A stretch of 64,000 nucleotides of DNA from RBG-16-57-9 sp964462185 (lineage in GTDB: Archaea; Thermoproteota; Bathyarchaeia; TCS64), in NCBI GenBank assembly GCA_964462185.1, contig CAYWWV010000004.1, positions 1 through 64,000 on the forward strand, written 5' to 3'. Each line of letters begins with the position of its first letter. The first letter of the stretch is position 1. The position numbers were made by a program, and so were the translations under genes. The notes below the pieces were generated by a model. It had not been told where the DNA came from. It worked only from the letters and a program-made list of their open reading frames with translations, and made no database searches. This document shows positions 60,353 to 64,000 of the stretch, in pieces.

Positions 60353-61699
60353 CTAGAGCCTCCTGGCGATCTCCACGGCTCTCTGGGCCACCTGGGTCGC
60401 AGACTCCCCAATCAACAGGACCATGGGCTCCTTACCCCAATCCCCCAGATGGTAGATCACATCCGGCACCCGCCCCACACGCCTCGCAGCCTCCTTGCTC
60501 CCCCACCGAGTAGTCATCCCCTCCTGGGCCTTCACCTCCTCAGGCTCCTCCCTCCTATCATAAAAGGACACGAGAAGACCCATCTCACGGCAAACCCTCA
60601 AAACCCCCTCATCGTACCTCAGGTTCAAAGCAGCCCTCTTGGACTCATCCAACTCCATCAACGCCAGGATAGTCGAGCATATATGCCTGGAGACGCCGAA
60701 GCGGGGACACCCCGAAGCCTTCACCCCGTCTAGCCGTCGAGTGATCCTGCCCTCAACAGCGCACACATCTCCCGGCTCCTGGGCTCCTTTAACGGCCATC
60801 CCCAGATTCATCTGGCACTCGGCCACCAGCCCAGAGAGCCTGGGCTCACCCTCGAGGATGGAGACCCCCCGGCCAACCTCCTCCAACACCCTAAACCGGT
60901 CTGCATCCATCCAAAGCCCCGCCAAGGGGTTGACGGGGCCAGGCCCTGAACCCAAATCCAGAGAGTATTTAATCCCCTGGTTCACAAACCGCTTGGCCCC
61001 CTCCACGGCTTGAGGGATGCTGCGACCAAGGGCGAGCTCCGCGGCTATCGCCGAGCTGAGACTGCAACCCGTCCCATGGGTGTTCCTAGTCTTGTGGTAA
61101 GGCCCCCGGTAGACCCTTGCCTCCCCCCCATAGTATAGCACATCCACCGCCTCCTCGCCCTCCCCCAGGTGGCCACCCTTCACCAACACCGCCCCACAGC
61201 CAAGGCTGGCTATGGCTTCAGCGGCCTCGGCCGCCTCCCCCACGTTGGAGATGCTCAACCCAGACAGCTTCTCCGCCTCGTAGCGGTTAGGGGTTAGAAC
61301 CTCGGCCAACGGCACCAGCCTCTCCACCAACGCCTCCCTGGCCTCTGGCTTCAGCAGCTCGGCGCCGCTAGCCGCCACCATAACGGGGTCCACCACAGCC
61401 CTCAACCCATACTCCTCCAGCAACCGTGAGACCACCTCGATGGTGGGCTCGTCGTGGAGCATCCCCACCTTCACCGTGTCCACACCGATGTCTGAGACCA
61501 CAGCACGTATCTGGGCCTCTATGATGGAGGGGTCGACGCCTTGGATGGCCGTCACCCCCAAGGTGTTTTGAGCCGTGATGGCTGTGACCGCGGTCATCCC
61601 GTGGACCCCGTAGGCGGCGAAGGTCTTCAAGTCGGCTTGGATACCCGCGCCGCCCCCAGAGTCCGAACCCGCTATGCTCAGAACCCTCTTCAAACCCAT
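60353..61699 (-). CDS. thiDN: Bifunctional HMP(-P) kinase / thiamine-phosphate synthase (ThiD-ThiN)
   Basis: A 448-residue fusion. Residues 1-260 are ThiD: SIAGSDSGGGAGIQADLKTF, VDPVMVAASGAELL and NTHGTGCSLSSAIAAEL. Residues 275-448 are ThiN, the archaeal thiamine-phosphate synthase domain (GCPRFGVSRHICSTILALME). It phosphorylates HMP twice and couples it with the thiazole phosphate. It is the second gene of the riboswitch operon. Confidence 0.95.
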   Translation of the reverse strand: MGLKRVLSIAGSDSGGGAGIQADLKTFAAYGVHGMTAVTAITAQNTLGVTAIQGVDPSIIEAQIRAVVSDIGVDTVKVGMLHDEPTIEVVSRLLEEYGLRAVVDPVMVAASGAELLKPEAREALVERLVPLAEVLTPNRYEAEKLSGLSISNVGEAAEAAEAIASLGCGAVLVKGGHLGEGEEAVDVLYYGGEARVYRGPYHKTRNTHGTGCSLSSAIAAELALGRSIPQAVEGAKRFVNQGIKYSLDLGSGPGPVNPLAGLWMDADRFRVLEEVGRGVSILEGEPRLSGLVAECQMNLGMAVKGAQEPGDVCAVEGRITRRLDGVKASGCPRFGVSRHICSTILALMELDESKRAALNLRYDEGVLRVCREMGLLVSFYDRREEPEEVKAQEGMTTRWGSKEAARRVGRVPDVIYHLGDWGKEPMVLLIGESATQVAQRAVEIARRL

Positions 61700-61701
61700 A
61701 C

Positions 61702-62322
61702 TTACTCAAACCTCCCGGAAAGTTGTTCAACCAAACCCGTCTCCTCCCCTGACAGATGGATAACCCTGTCCACCCTGGACACCAACTCCAACATCAATCC
61801 CCTCTCCCGCCTTGAGACCCCTGAACCCTTGTCGTCTCTGAGGAAGCCCCCCAGGTAGCCGTTGGCCACAACGGTTTCAGCCGCCTCCATGGCCTCCCAG
61901 AGAACCCCCAGCTCCCCCGCTTGGAGGTGGATACTCACATCGTTGACGAACAAGCAGGGGGTGGGGCTCCCCAAGAATCGCTGGATCAAGCGGGTGGTCT
62001 CCACGGCGTTGGCCTTGGCCAGGGCCTCCACCTCCTGGGCTGTGGCTCCACTCAGCCTGGGGGTGTGGAGGTTGGGGGAGCGCAACTCCTGGTCCACCTT
62101 CAACCCAGGCACCAGCAGCCGCCCCCCCAGCGGCCTACCCCGCTCAAACCCCCTGGGGGGCGCAAAGTCCAGCACCGTCACCGGCTCCCCCAACCCCAAA
62201 GCCTCGCGGAGGAGAAGCCTGGTTAGACGCGTCTTCCCACTCGCCACCTCCCCCACAATCAGCGCCTTGCAGCCTCGGAGGCCCTCGAATGAGAGCCCAG
62301 AAACCAAGCCGCCCAACCTCAA
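61702..62322 (-). CDS. P-loop ATPase-like protein, first gene of the thiamine operon
   Basis: A 206-residue protein I cannot assign to a named family. It has a Walker A loop GEVASGKT near residue 25 and a possible Walker B at CLFVNDVSIHL. The start is TTG 62322, with GGAGGG about 9 bases before it inside the 3' part of the TPP aptamer. Its position, right behind the riboswitch and two bases before ThiD-ThiN, implies a thiamine-related role. Confidence 0.72.
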   Translation of the reverse strand: MRLGGLVSGLSFEGLRGCKALIVGEVASGKTRLTRLLLREALGLGEPVTVLDFAPPRGFERGRPLGGRLLVPGLKVDQELRSPNLHTPRLSGATAQEVEALAKANAVETTRLIQRFLGSPTPCLFVNDVSIHLQAGELGVLWEAMEAAETVVANGYLGGFLRDDKGSGVSRRERGLMLELVSRVDRVIHLSGEETGLVEQLSGRFE

Positions 62323-62415
62323 CCACTCCCTCCGCCAGCATTACCTGGATCAGGTTCAAAGGGTCGACGCTCACGCGTCCTCTCAGCCGGGCTGCAGCCC
62401 AGCTCCCCCCTTCCC
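62323..62415 (-). promoter_or_regulatory. TPP riboswitch (THI element)
   Basis: On the minus strand, the aptamer core is intact: GGGGGGAGC, then CCGGCTGAGAG, then GACCCTTTGAACCTGATCC and AGGTAATGCTGGCGGAGGGA. These are the conserved THI-box strings. The variable P3 arm is short (GACGC-GTGA-GCGTC). The final GGAGGGA doubles as the ribosome binding site of the TTG start at 62322, so ligand binding should block translation of the operon. A paired P1 stem is not obvious. Confidence 0.93.
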
Positions 62416-62434
62416 CAAACCAACACCCCCAGCA

Positions 62435-62444
62435 AATATAAACC
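62435..62444 (-). promoter_or_regulatory. TATA box of the thiamine operon
   Basis: On the minus strand this AT-rich stretch reads GTTTATATTT. It lies 20-29 bases before the first G-run of the aptamer, so transcription should begin almost exactly at the riboswitch. Confidence 0.6.
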
Positions 62445-62664
62445 TTCCAAAAAGCCACCCTAGAAACCCATTTTCCGCGAGGGAGAAAGAAACCATCTAG
62501 AGAAGGATCATCGAAACACTCCAAAAACTGGAGGCGTGTCTTATGCAAACAGCCTTGAATTCTAGGGCTGCTTCGCTTTACCCCCAGCAGGGGTTTAGAT
62601 ATTCAAGATTTCTTGTATGTTGGGGGAGAGCCTATAAAGAACTGGGGGGTGAAACATAGGTGGG

Positions 62665-63633
62665 ATGAGGGCGGTCTTACTTGTCGGGGGTTTAGCCACC
62701 AGGCTCAGACCCCTCAGCCTGAGTAGGCCCAAGGCTCTTTTCCCCGTGGCGGGGAGACCCATCATCGACTACCTTTTGGAGGGACTATCGAGGGCTGGCT
62801 GTAGGACTGCGGTCTTGGCGGTTAACTACTTGGCCGACGCCCTAGAGGAGTGTCTGGGGGGGGAGAGGTTTGGGGTGGAGCTGGTTTACAGCCGGGAGGA
62901 GGAGCCCCTTGGGACGGGTGGGCCTATCAAGCTGGCCTCGGAGCTGGTGGGGGACGAGGACTTCCTGGTGTTGAATGGGGATATCCTAAGCCTCATCGAC
63001 TACGCGGCTTTGATGGAGGCCCACAGGCGTATGGGGGGGTTGGCCACCATTGTGTTGAAGGAGGTGGAGGACCCCTCCAGGTTCGGGGTGGTGAGGATGA
63101 AGGGGGACCGGATAGTGGAGTTTGTCGAGAAGCCCCGGGGGGAGGCCCCCAGCAGCCTGGTAAACGCAGGGTGCTATGCCTTAAGCCCAGAGGTCTTGGG
63201 CCTCATCCCCGAGGGAAAGGTCTCCTTGGAGAGAGAGGTCTTCCCCGTCTTAGCCCAGAGAGGCGAGCTCCGGGGCTACCAATATGAAGGGATTTGGCTG
63301 GACATCGGCCTGCCCAGAGACTACTTGGCCGCCAACAAGCTGATGCTAGGAAGCGAGAAACTCAGCTCCCTGGAGCCCGGCTGCCGTGTGGAGCACGGGG
63401 CCAGAGTGGAGGGAAGCATCCTCTGGAGCGGGACCCGGGTGGGGCCGCGCGCCATCGTTGTGGACTCGGTCCTGGGTAAGAGGTGTCGGGTGGGGGAGGG
63501 CGCCTCCATCAAGGGGGCGGTCCTGGGGGATGAGGTGGTGGTGGAGAGGGGGGTGGAGATCGGGGTGGGCGCCACAGTCTACCCTGGTTTGAGGGTTGAG
63601 AGGGATGTGGAGCCAGGTCAAGTGGTAAAATAG
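62665..63633 (+). CDS. Sugar-phosphate nucleotidyltransferase (GlmU/mannose-1-P guanylyltransferase-like)
   Basis: A 322-residue enzyme. The N-terminal domain starts AVLLVGGLATRLRPLSLSRP, followed by KALFPVAGRPII and the metal-binding NGDI near residue 110. VEFVEKP and NAGCYALSPE are sugar-site segments. From residue 235 on, hexapeptide repeats form a left-handed beta-helix. It should activate glucose-1-P, mannose-1-P or a similar sugar for surface glycans. ATG 62665 follows TATA-like CCTATAAAGA at about 62630-62640. The acyl or acetyltransferase role of the helix is unproven. Confidence 0.9.
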   Translation: MRAVLLVGGLATRLRPLSLSRPKALFPVAGRPIIDYLLEGLSRAGCRTAVLAVNYLADALEECLGGERFGVELVYSREEEPLGTGGPIKLASELVGDEDFLVLNGDILSLIDYAALMEAHRRMGGLATIVLKEVEDPSRFGVVRMKGDRIVEFVEKPRGEAPSSLVNAGCYALSPEVLGLIPEGKVSLEREVFPVLAQRGELRGYQYEGIWLDIGLPRDYLAANKLMLGSEKLSSLEPGCRVEHGARVEGSILWSGTRVGPRAIVVDSVLGKRCRVGEGASIKGAVLGDEVVVERGVEIGVGATVYPGLRVERDVEPGQVVK

Positions 63634-63697
63634 GGAGGTTTAAGGGGAAGACTTATTACATAGCTTTAGTCCACTTGAAAGCCACGGGGATAGACGG

Positions 63698-63976
63698 TTG
63701 AAATACATCACCTTCTGCGAGATGACGAGGGAGTTTCTTCAGATGCCTCTAGAGGACCGGCAGGAGTTCATCCCCATGTGGAGCCAGATGGCCCAGAAGT
63801 ATGGGGTGAAGGTATTGTTCTGGGGGATGCCTCTGGGGGTCCCCGAGCACATAGTTATGGTTTTCGAGACCAATGACAGCGAGAGGTTCTTCATGTTCCA
63901 GAGGGAGTGGCTGGGAATGGGCACCTCCGAGGCCGGCAAGTTCATCAAAAACACTAGGACCATCACCGTCTACTAG
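63698..63976 (+). CDS. Small uncharacterised protein (dimeric alpha/beta-barrel-like)
   Basis: A 92-residue protein with alternating strands and helices (MKYITFCEMTREFLQMPLED, KYGVKVLFWGMPLGVPEHIV, FMFQREWLGMG), the pattern of small dimeric alpha+beta-barrel proteins. I do not recognise a named family. The TTG start at 63698 is used. There is a TATA-like TTATTACATAG about 40 bases upstream. Confidence 0.65.
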   Translation: MKYITFCEMTREFLQMPLEDRQEFIPMWSQMAQKYGVKVLFWGMPLGVPEHIVMVFETNDSERFFMFQREWLGMGTSEAGKFIKNTRTITVY

Positions 63977-64000
63977 GACCGTCAAACCCCTTGGGTTACT

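Noticed and set aside
62445..62664. Possible gene between the TPP riboswitch and the nucleotidyltransferase
   Set aside because: I found no open frame of useful length with coding bias. The stretch contains only the divergent promoter elements.

Overview
The window is archaeal. It carries aIF2-gamma, aIF5A with deoxyhypusine synthase, TFB, TFS, Rpb4, Rpb11, PCNA, an ATP-dependent DNA ligase, SRP54, Csl4, Dph2 and ribosomal proteins L10e, L15e and L21e. TATA-like boxes sit about 25-35 bases before many genes, and TTG and GTG starts are frequent. GC content is high. The mix of a tungsten-type aldehyde oxidoreductase, pyruvate:ferredoxin oxidoreductase, K+-independent membrane pyrophosphatase, archaeosortase and histidine kinase suggests an anaerobic, possibly thermophilic archaeon, perhaps from a TACK-type lineage such as Bathyarchaeia. 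That placement is inference. A run of 100 Ns at 51206-51305 shows a draft scaffold.

Layout. 1-231: two divergent tRNA genes (Glu, cut by the window edge; Met-type CAT). 302-7447, plus strand: FKBP isomerase, geranylgeranyl-reductase-like flavoprotein, small zinc-ribbon protein, archaeosortase, YchF GTPase, phosphoglycerate dehydrogenase, a flavoprotein and a glycosyltransferase. 7454-14470, minus: a shortened L15e, membrane pyrophosphatase, Ca2+-type P-ATPase, PIN protein, aIF2-gamma. 14596-25427: sulfate adenylyltransferase, parvulin, radical SAM protein, VOC protein, TFB, aIF5A-Dys pair, HTH-CBS regulator, cyclophilin, amidohydrolase, nuclease-like protein, CDF transporter, DsrE protein. 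25477-29292: a tungsten aldehyde oxidoreductase with a MoaD partner. A perfect 114-bp direct repeat of its 3' end flanks a surface-protein gene. 29444-36207, minus: a dense information-processing block (PCNA, TFS, DUF99, Rpb11, Csl4, Dph2, L10e, DUF655, Rpb4, L21e, SRP54). 36299-47792: metabolic, signalling and membrane genes plus DNA ligase and thioredoxin. 47796-49869: glutamine synthetase divergent from an Lrp regulator, with two strong palindromes between them. 49866-57619: D-aminoacylase (broken by the gap), a PorG-PorD-PorAB operon with fused alpha and beta subunits, an aminotransferase, small regulators and an SCP2 protein. 57717-63976: GMP synthase, archease, a thiamine operon (P-loop protein, ThiD-ThiN, TenA) behind a TPP riboswitch, a sugar-nucleotidyltransferase and a small unknown gene.

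Functional links. The thiamine operon makes the cofactor used by the PorAB enzyme encoded about 5 kb away. Dys modifies the aIF5A encoded just before it. MoaD may supply pterin sulfur for the neighbouring AOR. The archaeosortase is an orphan whose substrate could be the tripartite surface protein at 25739-27055.

Most unusual points: the TPP riboswitch, the AOR-tail direct repeat, the alpha-beta POR fusion, the truncated L15e, and three conserved genes (TFB, DUF655, DNA ligase) whose full-length frames lack an ATG, GTG or TTG start.
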